From Jeotgalibaca ciconiae (GTDB lineage: Bacteria > Bacillota > Bacilli > Lactobacillales > Aerococcaceae), in NCBI RefSeq assembly GCF_003955755.1, contig NZ_CP034465.1, positions 2,722,001-2,786,000 on the forward strand: a stretch of DNA of 64,000 nt, written 5' to 3'. The notes under the pieces were generated by a model, which did not search any database, was not told where the DNA came from, and saw nothing but the letters and a program-made list of their open reading frames with translations. Each line of letters starts with the position of its first letter. Within the stretch, counting starts at the first letter, position 1. Shown here piece after piece: positions 1 through 8,852 of this stretch. A program made the translations under genes and the position numbers.

Positions 1-12
1 CGTTTCCTCCTG

Positions 13-561
13 TTATTCTTCGCCATTCTTAATTAAAGTAACTTTTTCATCCCCGTCATATTCCTGTAATTTAACAGAGATTTGCTCGGTAATAGCAGTT
101 GGAATGTTTTTTCCAATATAATCCGCTTTAATCGGTAACTCGCGGTGCCCTCGGTCAATTAAGATGGCTACAGTGATTCGGTCTGCTCTTCCTAGATCCA
201 TAACGGCATCCATCCCGGCCCGGATTGTCCGAGCAGTAAACAATACATCATCTACTAAAACAACATGCTTGCCTTCAATTGAAAAAGGTATAGTTGTATC
301 ATTCAAAACCGGATCCTGTCCTTTTGCAAAATGTTGGTCATCCCGGTATAGAGTAATATCCAATTCGCCAACTGGAATGTCTACTCCCTCAAATTCTTTC
401 ATACGTGCGGCAATTCTCTTTGCCAGGTAAATCCCTCTTGTTCGAATTCCTACTAATATTAAATCTTCCGTTCCGCCATTGCGTTCTAGAATTTCATGAG
501 TGATTCGAGTAATAGCACGCTTTATTGTAGCAGCATCCATAATACTGACTTCTTTTTTCAT
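13..561 (-). CDS. pyrR: PyrR bifunctional pyrimidine operon regulator / uracil phosphoribosyltransferase
   Basis: PyrR binds UMP and a hairpin in pyr leader RNAs and so promotes termination; it also converts uracil and PRPP to UMP. The 182-residue protein has the usual family length. The PRPP-binding loop is visible at residues 100-113 (VVLVDDVLFTARTI), preceded by the conserved VGIRTRG segment near residue 37. The start is an ATG with AGGAGAG upstream. It sits behind its own attenuator (terminator at 579-615 and anti-antiterminator at 640-676), so it should be autoregulated by pyrimidine level. Further pyr genes probably follow beyond base 1, outside the window. The identification is secure. 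Confidence 0.96.
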   Translation of the reverse strand: MKKEVSIMDAATIKRAITRITHEILERNGGTEDLILVGIRTRGIYLAKRIAARMKEFEGVDIPVGELDITLYRDDQHFAKGQDPVLNDTTIPFSIEGKHVVLVDDVLFTARTIRAGMDAVMDLGRADRITVAILIDRGHRELPIKADYIGKNIPTAITEQISVKLQEYDGDEKVTLIKNGEE

Positions 562-578
562 CCTGTTCTCTCCTTTAA

Positions 579-615
579 TAAAAAAATACCCCTATGCAAA
601 GAAGCATAAGGGTTC
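579..615 (-). terminator. pyrR leader intrinsic terminator (attenuator)
   Basis: On the minus strand a stem ACCCUUAUGC / GCAUAGGGGU is followed by a run of seven U, only a few bases before the pyrR ribosome-binding site. Lying between promoter and gene, it works as an attenuator rather than as the end of an operon. Confidence 0.85.
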
Positions 616-639
616 CATTACGTCTAAATTCGTATTCAA

Positions 640-676
640 TAGACTTCCTTTCAGCCTCTCTGGACTTCTTTAAAGG
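640..676 (-). promoter_or_regulatory. PyrR-binding loop (anti-antiterminator) in the pyrR leader
   Basis: The minus strand reads AGTCCAGAGAGGCTG at about 668-654, which fits the PyrR-binding consensus ARUCCNGNGAGGYU as I recall it. Flanking bases (CUUUAAAG upstream, GAAAGGAAGU downstream) can form the hairpin. Binding of PyrR with UMP would stabilise this hairpin and let the terminator at 579-615 form. Sequence match and position both support the call. Confidence 0.88.
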
Positions 677-701
677 TTGTTATGTAGTTAAATTCAGAAT
701 A

Positions 702-730
702 AGCATAAGCAAAACAAGAGCATCTGTCAA
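702..730 (-). promoter_or_regulatory. sigma-A promoter of the pyrR leader
   Basis: TTGACA (730-725), a 17-base spacer and TATGCT (707-702). The -35 box overlaps the last codons and stop of rluD, so the pyr transcript starts inside the end of the preceding gene. Confidence 0.75.
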
Positions 731-1638
731 TTGTTGTTACGTAACTTTTCTAATTTTTTTGTAAAATAATCAGGTAATGGTTGGGTGAATCGGACCCATT
801 CCTCTGTTTCTGGATGTTTAAAGCCGAGCACACCAGCATGCAAAAATTGACCATGTATATCGACACTGTCGGTTGGTCCATACATCGGATCTCCTACAAC
901 TGGATGGTTAATGTATTTCATATGGACACGGATTTGATGGGTTCGACCTGTTTCAAGGTTTAGCGTAAGTAAAGAATATCCTTCAAATAGTTCTATACGC
1001 TTAAAATGAGTAACTGCATGTCTTCCTTCTTTGGCAACAATCCGCTTCATCCGATTATTGGTCATTCGAGCGATGGGAGCGTCTATAGTGCCTTCTTCAT
1101 GTTCTACTTCACCATGAACCAATGCAATGTATTCTCGTTCGATGGAATGGTCTAGAAACTGCTGGGTCAATTTTTCATATGCTTCGTTATTTTTGGCAAT
1201 CACGAGCAAACCAGATGTATCTTTATCGATACGATGAACAATGCCAGGCCTTAATTCGTCAGAACCATCCGATAAGTTATCCATATGATAGAGTAATGCA
1301 TTCACTAACGTTCCGGAAAGATGTCCCTTAGATGGATGGACAACCATACCAGCTTCTTTGTAAATAACAGCAATGGCATCATCTTCATAAACTACTGTTA
1401 GCGGGATGTTCTCCGGTTTAACCTCTATCACTTCTTCTTTTGGAACGATTATGGCGATTTCATCTCCAGCTTGAACTTTATAATTGGCTTTTTTCGGTTT
1501 ATTGTTTACCAAAATAAATTTTTTTTTTAACATACTTTGAATCTGGGTTCGGGTAAATTCTGGATACTTTTCCGTTAATACTTTGTCAATCCGGCCTTCT
1601 TCATTGTTAACTTTTAAAAAATGCTCTGCTTTTGTCAT
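727..1638 (-). CDS. rluD: RluD/RluA-family 23S rRNA pseudouridine synthase
   Basis: Isomerises specific uridines of large-subunit rRNA to pseudouridine. An S4 RNA-binding domain covers roughly residues 15-62 of the 303-residue product. The catalytic motif HRIDKDTSG is at about 135-143, with the nucleophilic Asp at 138. I start at the ATG at 1638 because AAGGAA lies six bases upstream; a longer frame reaching 1680 would add a lysine-rich stretch and overlap lspA by 23 bases. It follows lspA by 19 bases, and the lspA-rluD pair is a conserved Firmicutes arrangement. The exact target uridines cannot be read from the sequence, and YlyB-type naming is an alternative. Confidence 0.93.
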   Translation of the reverse strand: MTKAEHFLKVNNEEGRIDKVLTEKYPEFTRTQIQSMLKKKFILVNNKPKKANYKVQAGDEIAIIVPKEEVIEVKPENIPLTVVYEDDAIAVIYKEAGMVVHPSKGHLSGTLVNALLYHMDNLSDGSDELRPGIVHRIDKDTSGLLVIAKNNEAYEKLTQQFLDHSIEREYIALVHGEVEHEEGTIDAPIARMTNNRMKRIVAKEGRHAVTHFKRIELFEGYSLLTLNLETGRTHQIRVHMKYINHPVVGDPMYGPTDSVDIHGQFLHAGVLGFKHPETEEWVRFTQPLPDYFTKKLEKLRNNN

Positions 1639-1657
1639 AATCATTTCCTTTATCTTT

Positions 1658-2113
1658 CTATTTTTCTTCTTTCTCTTCAAAAAATAATACTTGAATAATC
1701 ATCAAAATGACACCAACGGTTAAACAGACATCTGCGACATTGAAGATTGGAAAGTTGATAAAATCTAATCGAAACATGTCAACTACATAGCCATTTAAGA
1801 GACGATCGATAAAATTACCTATCGCTCCAGCGAGAATCAATGAAAAACTGCATCCGACAAGTTTACTTTTAATCTCGTATTTATGGAATGTATAAATCAG
1901 ATAACCCACTACAAGAATCGTAATAATATAAAAGAAAACCATTCTTCCTTCAAAAATTCCCCATGCTGCTCCTTTATTTTGGATATAAAATAAAGAAAAA
2001 ACACCTGGTATAAGAACTTTTTCGCCGTATAATTCGAAGTTTTGAACAATAAACCATTTTGAAAGCTGATCGATCACAATAAGAATTATTGCAAAAACAT
2101 AATAAAAGACCAT
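1658..2113 (-). CDS. lspA: Lipoprotein signal peptidase (signal peptidase II)
   Basis: Membrane aspartyl protease that removes the signal peptide of diacylglyceryl-modified prolipoproteins. The 151 residues hold about four hydrophobic segments. The catalytic aspartates are D112 (in the VVDMF motif) and D128 (in FNVAD), with GNFIDR at 99-104 preceding them as in the family. The ribosome-binding site GAGGAAATTAA stands before the ATG. It is first in an operon with rluD, and the divergent cluster from 2297 includes two of its likely substrates. Confidence 0.96.
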   Translation of the reverse strand: MVFYYVFAIILIVIDQLSKWFIVQNFELYGEKVLIPGVFSLFYIQNKGAAWGIFEGRMVFFYIITILVVGYLIYTFHKYEIKSKLVGCSFSLILAGAIGNFIDRLLNGYVVDMFRLDFINFPIFNVADVCLTVGVILMIIQVLFFEEKEEK

Positions 2114-2131
2114 TTAATTTCCTCACTTACT

Positions 2132-2160
2132 TTTTTATTCAGACTACTCCTCCTATTGTA
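2132..2160 (-). promoter_or_regulatory. Possible promoter of lspA-rluD
   Basis: The minus strand carries TACAAT at 2160-2155, a good -10 element about 40 bases before the lspA start codon. The -35 region 16-17 bases upstream (TTTAGC) is weak, so only the -10 is convincing. Confidence 0.4.
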
Positions 2161-2225
2161 AACGAAAATGTGATAAAGCTAAAGCTAAATTATTTAAAAG
2201 AATCTAATGAGAATAGGGATCTTGG

Positions 2226-2255
2226 TTGAATTTTTGGAGGGGGTTTCGTTATAAT
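2226..2255 (+). promoter_or_regulatory. Promoter of the ykyA-deacetylase-hydrolase operon
   Basis: TTGAAT (2226-2231), an 18-base spacer and TATAAT (2250-2255), about 40 bases before the first gene. No other promoter is evident in the two short gaps downstream, so three genes probably share it. Confidence 0.6.
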
Positions 2256-2296
2256 GTGTAGGTATGATTTAATTTAACTATAAAGGAGATGCTATC

Positions 2297-2923
2297 TTGA
2301 AAAAGATTAGTTGGTTATTATTGGCAAGCACCCTCTTCTTAACCGCATGTTCAAGCGAAGCAGAAAGCGTTCAAAGCGAAGTTCAATCTGCCTATGCTAC
2401 TAAGGAAGAATTGGTTGTCTCATTAAATGAGATTCAAACAAAAGAAGCTCAGATCCAAGCAGATTTTGATGAAGCAATTGCTGCAGATGAAGAATTAGTA
2501 AACTTCAAAGACGGTTCAGCTTCAGTATTCGCGAATATTGAAAGCCGCGAGGAGGCATTGGAGAGTGTCCAGTCTGCTGTAACTAGTTTACAAGAAGAAG
2601 CAGAAAAGCTACAAGGATTTGAAGAGGAAACATTACCGATCGAGGCAATTCATGCATTTGCAGCGACAATAAATGAAATCAATTCCATTGTAACTGATTA
2701 TGCTGCTTCCTATGAAGAACAACTCGAACAAGAGAAACAAATTTTTGAATCTTTTGGTTCTGAAGAGGCAGATTTTGATACTCTTTACGATGGAGTAGAA
2801 ACCCTGAATGGAACAAGTGATGCAAATTTAAGTCAGATTCAACCTCTGATAGATTTATTAGCTGCTTTTGATACACAAGAAACGGAGCTAGTTTCGGAAT
2901 TAACGGCATTGCAAGAACAATAA
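2297..2923 (+). CDS. YkyA-type putative cell-wall-binding lipoprotein
   Basis: A 208-residue secreted lipoprotein. The signal peptide ends in the lipobox LTAC with the lipidated Cys at 18. The rest is rich in Glu and Ala and predicted mostly alpha-helical, with coiled-coil-like stretches at about 40-160, resembling the YkyA family of uncharacterised Firmicutes lipoproteins. The start is TTG at 2297, eight bases after AAAGGAG. It is the first of three exported proteins on the plus strand and is followed after 15 bases by a polysaccharide deacetylase. The biochemical role of the family is unknown to me; an envelope role is inferred from location and neighbours. Confidence 0.75.
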   Translation: MKKISWLLLASTLFLTACSSEAESVQSEVQSAYATKEELVVSLNEIQTKEAQIQADFDEAIAADEELVNFKDGSASVFANIESREEALESVQSAVTSLQEEAEKLQGFEEETLPIEAIHAFAATINEINSIVTDYAASYEEQLEQEKQIFESFGSEEADFDTLYDGVETLNGTSDANLSQIQPLIDLLAAFDTQETELVSELTALQEQ

Positions 2924-2938
2924 GGAGGATTAATCACT

Positions 2939-3799
2939 ATGAAAAAATCACTATTATTGCTTTTATCTTTAACTGCTTTAGCAGGATGTAGCAGTGGAGA
3001 AGCTGATGAAAATGACGCTTCCCAAGCAGAATCTTCAAATGAAACAACTGAAAATGTGGATACTTCGAGTGAAGGAGAAGCTTCCAGCGAAAATTCTTCA
3101 GAAGAAACTTCTGGCGAAAGTGAACTTCCTGATGAACCAGTTGCATATGAGTATGAAATAAATCCTGGTATTTTTACGGTTGAACCGATCAATGAAGCTT
3201 CTCCAGAAGTCGCATTGTTAACATTTGACGATGCTCCTCAACCACCTGATAGCCATGCTATTGAAATTGCTAATACAGTTAAAGATAAAGGTGCAAATGC
3301 CATTTTCTTTTTAATTGGCCAATTTTTAGAAGATGAGGAAGCAAAACAAATTGTAAAAGAAATATACGATATGGGCTTTGAAATTGGTAATCATTCCTAT
3401 TCTCACCCTGATTTTTACACCCTTACTTACGAAGAACAACAAGAGGAAATTACCAAAACAAATCAGTTAATTGAAGATATTACCGGTGAAAAACCTCGCT
3501 TCCTTCGTCTTCCTTATGGCCAATTTGATGAAAATACTTTAGCGATTATTGAAGAAGAAGGTATGACAATGATGAATTGGACTTATGGCTACGATTGGGA
3601 AGAAGCATATATGAATGGTCCTGCTCTCGCTGATATAATGGTGAATACTGAATTCTTGGGTAGCGGAGCGAACTTATTGATGCACGACCGTCCATGGACT
3701 TCTGAAGCCATTGGTGATATTATCGATGGCCTGCGAGAAAAAGGCTATGAAATGGTAGATCCAAAACTAATTGCATCACCTGAACGGGAGGAAGAATAA
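2939..3799 (+). CDS. Polysaccharide deacetylase (NodB-type) lipoprotein
   Basis: A predicted membrane-anchored carbohydrate esterase family 4 enzyme that would remove acetyl groups from peptidoglycan or another wall glycan. The lipobox LAGC has its Cys at 17, followed by a Ser/Glu/Asp-rich linker to about residue 68. The NodB fold carries TFDDAP at 95-100, the metal-binding HSYSH at 152-156, RLPYG at 190-194, YDWEE near 218 and LLMHD at 246-250. The first motif has Ala where TFDDGP is usual, but both aspartates and both histidines are kept, so activity is plausible. ATG start after AAGGAGG. The true substrate is not shown. Confidence 0.88.
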   Translation: MKKSLLLLLSLTALAGCSSGEADENDASQAESSNETTENVDTSSEGEASSENSSEETSGESELPDEPVAYEYEINPGIFTVEPINEASPEVALLTFDDAPQPPDSHAIEIANTVKDKGANAIFFLIGQFLEDEEAKQIVKEIYDMGFEIGNHSYSHPDFYTLTYEEQQEEITKTNQLIEDITGEKPRFLRLPYGQFDENTLAIIEEEGMTMMNWTYGYDWEEAYMNGPALADIMVNTEFLGSGANLLMHDRPWTSEAIGDIIDGLREKGYEMVDPKLIASPEREEE

Positions 3800-3802
3800 G
3801 AA

Positions 3803-5008
3803 ATGAAGAAATTATTAAAATTAACGACAGCTTTCGCTCTGCTTACTTTTACCCTTCCTTCCATGAATGAGGTTAAAGCAAGTGAAACAGAAGAACAAGC
3901 GCCTACTTCTTTATCTTTACGTGAGAATTCATTTTTAACAGCACCTGAAATGAATAATTTACCGCAAAAGTTTTATTATGACAGTGGTATTTCTATTTCT
4001 TATCCAGAAGACGGAGTAAAAGGAATTTACCTGACTGCCAATTCTGCAGGTAATCCTGATAAAATGGATGAAATGATCACTTATTTAGATAGCAATGATT
4101 TGAACGCGATGGTAATCGATATTAAAGATGATCATGGTTACGTGACAGCTGAATTTGATACAGAAGACGATCATATGATAAGCAATACAATTAATACGAT
4201 TGAGGATATTAAAGGACTACTTAAGAAATTCGAAGAAAAACAAATTTATCCAATTGCTCGTATTGTTGCATTTAAAGATACGCTGCTAGCAGAAAAACAA
4301 CCGGAAATGTCTTTCCGTCATGGTGACGGGACTGTATGGACTGCAGGAAATGGTGAAGCCTTCATCAATCCTTTCCTGAAAGAAACATGGGATTATGCAG
4401 TAAATGTTGGAATCGAAGCCGCAAAAGTCGGTTTTAAAGAAATTCAATTTGATTATGTCCGTTTCCCAGAAGGTTTTGAAGTTTGGGGAGATGAATTGAG
4501 CTATGATATGGGGGAATACGCAAATCTAGATATGGATGACACACAAAAACGTGTTCAAGCAGTCTCTGATTTTGTTGCTTATGCTCATGAGAAGCTATTG
4601 CCTTATGGTGTTGACGTTTCTGTAGACATCTTTGGATATGCAGCAACCGTTCCAGAAGCACCTGGTATCGGTCAAAATTTTGGTAATATTGCTTCAAATG
4701 TTGATGTTATTTCTTCTATGATCTATCCAAGTCATTGGGGAGTATCTTACTTTGGAATTGATACACCAGATTTGTATCCATATGAGGTTGTTGATGAATA
4801 CATGAAGGTTGAATTACCACTATTAGAGTCATTAGAAAGCACTCCAATTACTCGTCCATGGCTTCAAGACTTTACGGCCTCTTATTTAGGAGCTGGTTAC
4901 TATAAGGAATATGGTAATGCAGAAGTAATGGCTCAAGTACAAGCCTTAAAGGATCATGACGTACATGAATTCCTATTATGGAATGCCGGAAATGAGTATA
5001 CTTATTAA
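3803..5008 (+). CDS. Secreted putative glycoside hydrolase (DUF4015 family)
   Basis: A 401-residue exported protein with a cleavable signal peptide ending near Ala26 and no lipobox. From about residue 68 to the end it matches what I know of the DUF4015 TIM-barrel family: VKGIYLTANSAG at its start, AMVIDIKDDHG near 110, an IARIVAFKD segment, and FDYVRFPEG, where the acidic residue may be catalytic. The gene follows the deacetylase after three bases and ends at a bidirectional terminator. Its glycan substrate has not been established as far as I know; action on a wall polysaccharide is inferred from the neighbours. Confidence 0.8.
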   Translation: MKKLLKLTTAFALLTFTLPSMNEVKASETEEQAPTSLSLRENSFLTAPEMNNLPQKFYYDSGISISYPEDGVKGIYLTANSAGNPDKMDEMITYLDSNDLNAMVIDIKDDHGYVTAEFDTEDDHMISNTINTIEDIKGLLKKFEEKQIYPIARIVAFKDTLLAEKQPEMSFRHGDGTVWTAGNGEAFINPFLKETWDYAVNVGIEAAKVGFKEIQFDYVRFPEGFEVWGDELSYDMGEYANLDMDDTQKRVQAVSDFVAYAHEKLLPYGVDVSVDIFGYAATVPEAPGIGQNFGNIASNVDVISSMIYPSHWGVSYFGIDTPDLYPYEVVDEYMKVELPLLESLESTPITRPWLQDFTASYLGAGYYKEYGNAEVMAQVQALKDHDVHEFLLWNAGNEYTY

Positions 5009-5011
5009 AAC

Positions 5012-5045
5012 AAAAAAAATCTGAGAACTTTCTCAGATTTTTTTT
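5012..5045. terminator. Bidirectional terminator between the envelope operon and addA
   Basis: Perfect 15-base inverted repeat (AAATCTGAGA / TCTCAGATTT flanked by A and T runs) with a four-base loop. It ends both the plus-strand operon and the minus-strand addB-addA operon. Confidence 0.9.
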
Positions 5046-5060
5046 GTTGATCTTTCTTAT

Positions 5061-8000
5061 TTAATCGATAAGAATGTTTTGGTTTGTAGATAGCAAACAC
5101 AGATAAGTTTGCGTAACTTTTTTCTTTTTAATTTGTTCCAACGCTTGTCGGTAAACAATCATTTGCCCTTTGTATTTGGAAACAACTCCTTCTATGTTCT
5201 CCCCGACGTAATCAGTTTTAAAGTCAAAAAGAATGATTTCATCTGAATACTCAATGAAACCATCAATAATCCCATGGATCAATAAATGATCATCAGAGCT
5301 AGGCGAAATACCTTCAAAAATATTCCCTGCTTTCATTAACATGGTAAAAGGAACTTCTTGATGAACCATTGATGCATCTTCCTGAACTTTCTTTCCTAAA
5401 TCAGTTTCAAAGAAATCAAGAATAAGCGAATGATCGATTCGTTTTGCGACATTTTCCTTTATCGTGCCCTTTTCAACTAAGTCATTAGTAAGTTGTTTAA
5501 TATGTGCTTCAGTAATTGGCTTTCCTAAAGTAAGATTTTGTAGAACATAATGTACAGCAGTTCCAATCTCAGCGTTTGTAGGAATAGTTTCCTCTTGAAG
5601 AAATTTTGGACGAGAAAGCCTAGGCTCTACAAATCGACCTGCATCTCCTTGTTGACCGACTTCCAACTGGAGCAGTTGCGCATTGTCAGGATCTTCAAAG
5701 AGACGTTTAATTTCTGATACCGATTGATAGCTGGTTGTTTGCGTAGCCGCTTCGTGAGGGTACTCTGCTTCCATCAGTTTCACAGCCGTTTCAAAGTCAA
5801 TTGATATTCGATTTTTTTCTGCTTTATCCTCTACCAAAGAAAGAATTTTTTTATCCCAATCAACTTCATTTTCTAAGTTCACAGTTACAATATTACCCAA
5901 TAAATCTTCAGAGTTCATAAATGAAATTGAAAAATCGACTGGATAATTTGATAATTCTCCACGGTAATTTTTGATTTGTGAATCTGGGTCGATTATTTGA
6001 TGCCGGTAAAGTGCCAGACCAATCCACTGCATGAAGTTATTAGCGGATAAACGAAGATGGTCTGGAAGAATACGATTGAACGATTCGTCGGCCATCCCCC
6101 ACTCTTGCCACATTTTTTCTTTTGATTCATACGAACCTACTAAAAATATTTTTTGTTCTGCCCGAGTTAAAGCTACATACAATTTTCTCATTTCTTCTGC
6201 AAGTAGATTTTTTTTCTTATCATTCGCAAAAGCATAGGTAACTAAGGAGGGATATTTGATTCTGTTTTCAACATCAACGTAATCCGTGCCAATGCCATAT
6301 TTATCAGAGAATATATAGCTTTTTCTTAAGTCCTGCATGTTAAACTGTTTTGACATATCCATGATAAATACAATTGGAAATTCTAATCCCTTGCTTGCAT
6401 GAATCGTCATAATTCTAACGGCATCTTCATCTTCGCTAAAAGTGGTTGGCTCAGCTAAATCTTGGTCTCGTTCTTGGATTCTTTCAATAAAGCGAACAAA
6501 CTGAAATAATCCTTTATAGTTCGTAGCTTCATATTTTTTTGCACGTTCATACAAAGCATGAAGATTCGCTACTCGTTGCTTACCGGAAGACATTCCACCA
6601 ACATAGTCAATAAAATTTGTTTCTTCATAAATTCGCCAAATTAATTGCACCAAATTATTTTGTTTTGTGTATTCACGCCATCCATTTAATTGATTCATAA
6701 ATCGAGTAAGTTTTTGATAACAATCTTCATTTTCTTTCGAAGAATCAACTTCTTCTTCGTTATAGAGCTTGATGAATGATTGAACGGAATCATAATAATC
6801 GCCGCTTTGCTGAGCAAGTCGAATGGCTGCTAATTGCCGCTCATTTAAACCAACAATCGGCGAACGTAATACTGCAGCCAAAGGAATATCTTGTCGTGGA
6901 TTATCAATGGTTTTCAATAGTGATAAAATTACCGTTATTTCTGTACGCTGAAAGAAACTTTGAGAATCATTTAATATAAGAGGAATTCCATATTCCTTGA
7001 AAGTTTCCAAAATCAACAAGTTATTCTTTTTTGTTGGAGTTAGCAATACAATATCTTTGTATTGAACCATACGATCTGTTTTTTTCTTTTTATCATAGAT
7101 TGTCGTGTTTTTATTAATTAAATCGCGTATTTTTTGAGCAACCATGGTTACTTCACCAGTTGCTTTATCATCAATATAGGTCTCAAGCTCACTGTCTTCC
7201 TGCATAGTGTATTCATCAGTAACAGGAATTTCTTCTTCTTTATTACTGTTTTTTAAATAGATTAAGAGCTCTGTTTTAGCGTTTGAATCATTTGGAAAGT
7301 TTTTGTTTCCTTGCTTTAATTCGGCAAGTTCGTCATACTCCATCTGACCCACATCTTTATTCATTAATTGAGTGAAAATAAAATTTGTAAAAGAAATAAC
7401 TTCTCCACGAGAACGAAAATTTTCGGCTAAAATAATTCGTTCACCATTCTCATTTTTAGCAAATTTTTCATATTTTTGTAAAAATAGCCCAGGATCAGCC
7501 AAGCGAAAAGCATAAATGGATTGTTTGACATCGCCAACCATAAATAAATTTTCCGTCTCAGGCTGGTGCCTCGTCACGCCAAAGAGTATACTCTCTTGAA
7601 GCTGATTCACGTCTTGGTATTCATCAATCAGCACTTCTTGAAACTTGCCTCGATAATAAAAGCAGGCTTCGCTGGGTGCCCTTTTTCCATTTCTCAGAGG
7701 CAGTAATATTTCTAGTGTCAAATGTTCTAAATCATTAAAATCCAATGCGTTGTCTGATAGCTTTTGTTGCCAATATTCCTCTGTAAAAAGAGTGGTTACT
7801 CGAATCATTTCATCGATAAATGGTTTGGTCTGCTCAATGATTTCTTCTTGTTCTTCTAAAGAGCGTGTAAAGAAATTTTCTTGAAGTTTTCCAATCTCTT
7901 TTTTACTTTGATCACGCAACTGCTTCATTTGTTGAATGATTTCTTTATCAGGATTGTCTTTTTTGGTACTAGGCCATCTTGGAAAACGAAATTCTTTTAA

Positions 8001-8852
8001 TAATTCATAGGCTTTTTGATATTCATCAGCAATAATCGCTTCTTGAATCTCAATGAGCCTAGCTCTTTCTACTGCTATCAACTCACGATGTTTATCAGTT
8101 GTTTCTGAATCCCCTGCCAAGTGAACAGCTCGTTCAAGTGTATAAATAGTTCCTTCCAGCTCTCTTTTGATTTGAGGCTTCAGTAAATTTTGATAGAGAT
8201 CACTCTTTTCTAGCCCATTACTCATATCATAAAAATTTGACAAATTTGACAGCCATTTTCTGGGATTAGGATTTGCTCTAGAAAAGTTATATAAAGAAAA
8301 AATCAATTCTTTTAATCCTTCATCGTTTCTATCGTTGGAATAGGCTTTTGCTAATTGCTTAAAAAACGTTCCAGATTCTCCGTATTGTTCTTCTTTCAAC
8401 TCTTCCCAAACATCTTCTTTTAACATCTCTACTTCAATTGTGTCTGCAACAATTCGAAAGACTGGATCAATATCGATCAAGTAGAAAAAACGTTGAATAA
8501 CACGTAAACAAAAAGCATGAATGGTACTGATGTACGCCTGAGGTAACAGTGTAGTCTGCCGTAATAAATGATGATATTGTTCATCTGTTGTTGCCGCGTT
8601 AATCGCATCTTGAATGGCAATTCGAATTCTTTCTTTCATTTCAACAGCTGCTGATTCAGTAAAGGTGACCACGAGCAATTCATCAACGTTTACACCGTTT
8701 TTTATCTTTTCGATGATTCTTTGAACTAATACAGTAGTTTTTCCTGATCCGGCAGAAGCAGCTACAAGGATATTATTTCCGGTTTGATAAATAGCTTGCC
8801 ACTGTTCATCTGTGAAGCGTTCATTCTTTGTTTTTGGAGGAATCATTGCCAT
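5061..8852 (-). CDS. addA: ATP-dependent helicase/nuclease subunit A (AddA/RexA)
   Basis: Catalytic helicase-nuclease subunit of AddAB, which resects double-strand ends and loads RecA at Chi-like sites. At 1263 residues it is close to family length. The UvrD-like helicase shows Walker A AASAGSGKTT at 31-40, the DEYQD motif II in mid-protein and LYVALTRAEQ (motif VI). The C-terminal PD-(D/E)XK nuclease is visible in HGIIDGF followed by LFDFKTDYV near residue 1210. The ATG at 8852 follows AAGGGAG at eight bases. Its start lies 32 bases inside the end of addB, so the two are probably translationally coupled. Confidence 0.95.
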   Translation of the reverse strand: MAMIPPKTKNERFTDEQWQAIYQTGNNILVAASAGSGKTTVLVQRIIEKIKNGVNVDELLVVTFTESAAVEMKERIRIAIQDAINAATTDEQYHHLLRQTTLLPQAYISTIHAFCLRVIQRFFYLIDIDPVFRIVADTIEVEMLKEDVWEELKEEQYGESGTFFKQLAKAYSNDRNDEGLKELIFSLYNFSRANPNPRKWLSNLSNFYDMSNGLEKSDLYQNLLKPQIKRELEGTIYTLERAVHLAGDSETTDKHRELIAVERARLIEIQEAIIADEYQKAYELLKEFRFPRWPSTKKDNPDKEIIQQMKQLRDQSKKEIGKLQENFFTRSLEEQEEIIEQTKPFIDEMIRVTTLFTEEYWQQKLSDNALDFNDLEHLTLEILLPLRNGKRAPSEACFYYRGKFQEVLIDEYQDVNQLQESILFGVTRHQPETENLFMVGDVKQSIYAFRLADPGLFLQKYEKFAKNENGERIILAENFRSRGEVISFTNFIFTQLMNKDVGQMEYDELAELKQGNKNFPNDSNAKTELLIYLKNSNKEEEIPVTDEYTMQEDSELETYIDDKATGEVTMVAQKIRDLINKNTTIYDKKKKTDRMVQYKDIVLLTPTKKNNLLILETFKEYGIPLILNDSQSFFQRTEITVILSLLKTIDNPRQDIPLAAVLRSPIVGLNERQLAAIRLAQQSGDYYDSVQSFIKLYNEEEVDSSKENEDCYQKLTRFMNQLNGWREYTKQNNLVQLIWRIYEETNFIDYVGGMSSGKQRVANLHALYERAKKYEATNYKGLFQFVRFIERIQERDQDLAEPTTFSEDEDAVRIMTIHASKGLEFPIVFIMDMSKQFNMQDLRKSYIFSDKYGIGTDYVDVENRIKYPSLVTYAFANDKKKNLLAEEMRKLYVALTRAEQKIFLVGSYESKEKMWQEWGMADESFNRILPDHLRLSANNFMQWIGLALYRHQIIDPDSQIKNYRGELSNYPVDFSISFMNSEDLLGNIVTVNLENEVDWDKKILSLVEDKAEKNRISIDFETAVKLMEAEYPHEAATQTTSYQSVSEIKRLFEDPDNAQLLQLEVGQQGDAGRFVEPRLSRPKFLQEETIPTNAEIGTAVHYVLQNLTLGKPITEAHIKQLTNDLVEKGTIKENVAKRIDHSLILDFFETDLGKKVQEDASMVHQEVPFTMLMKAGNIFEGISPSSDDHLLIHGIIDGFIEYSDEIILFDFKTDYVGENIEGVVSKYKGQMIVYRQALEQIKKKKVTQTYLCLLSTNQNILID

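Noticed and set aside
2839-3192. Minus-strand frame of 117 codons across the deacetylase start
   Set aside because: It is a serine-rich translation antisense to the Ser/Glu-rich linker and lacks a start signal; the plus-strand lipoprotein is clearly real.
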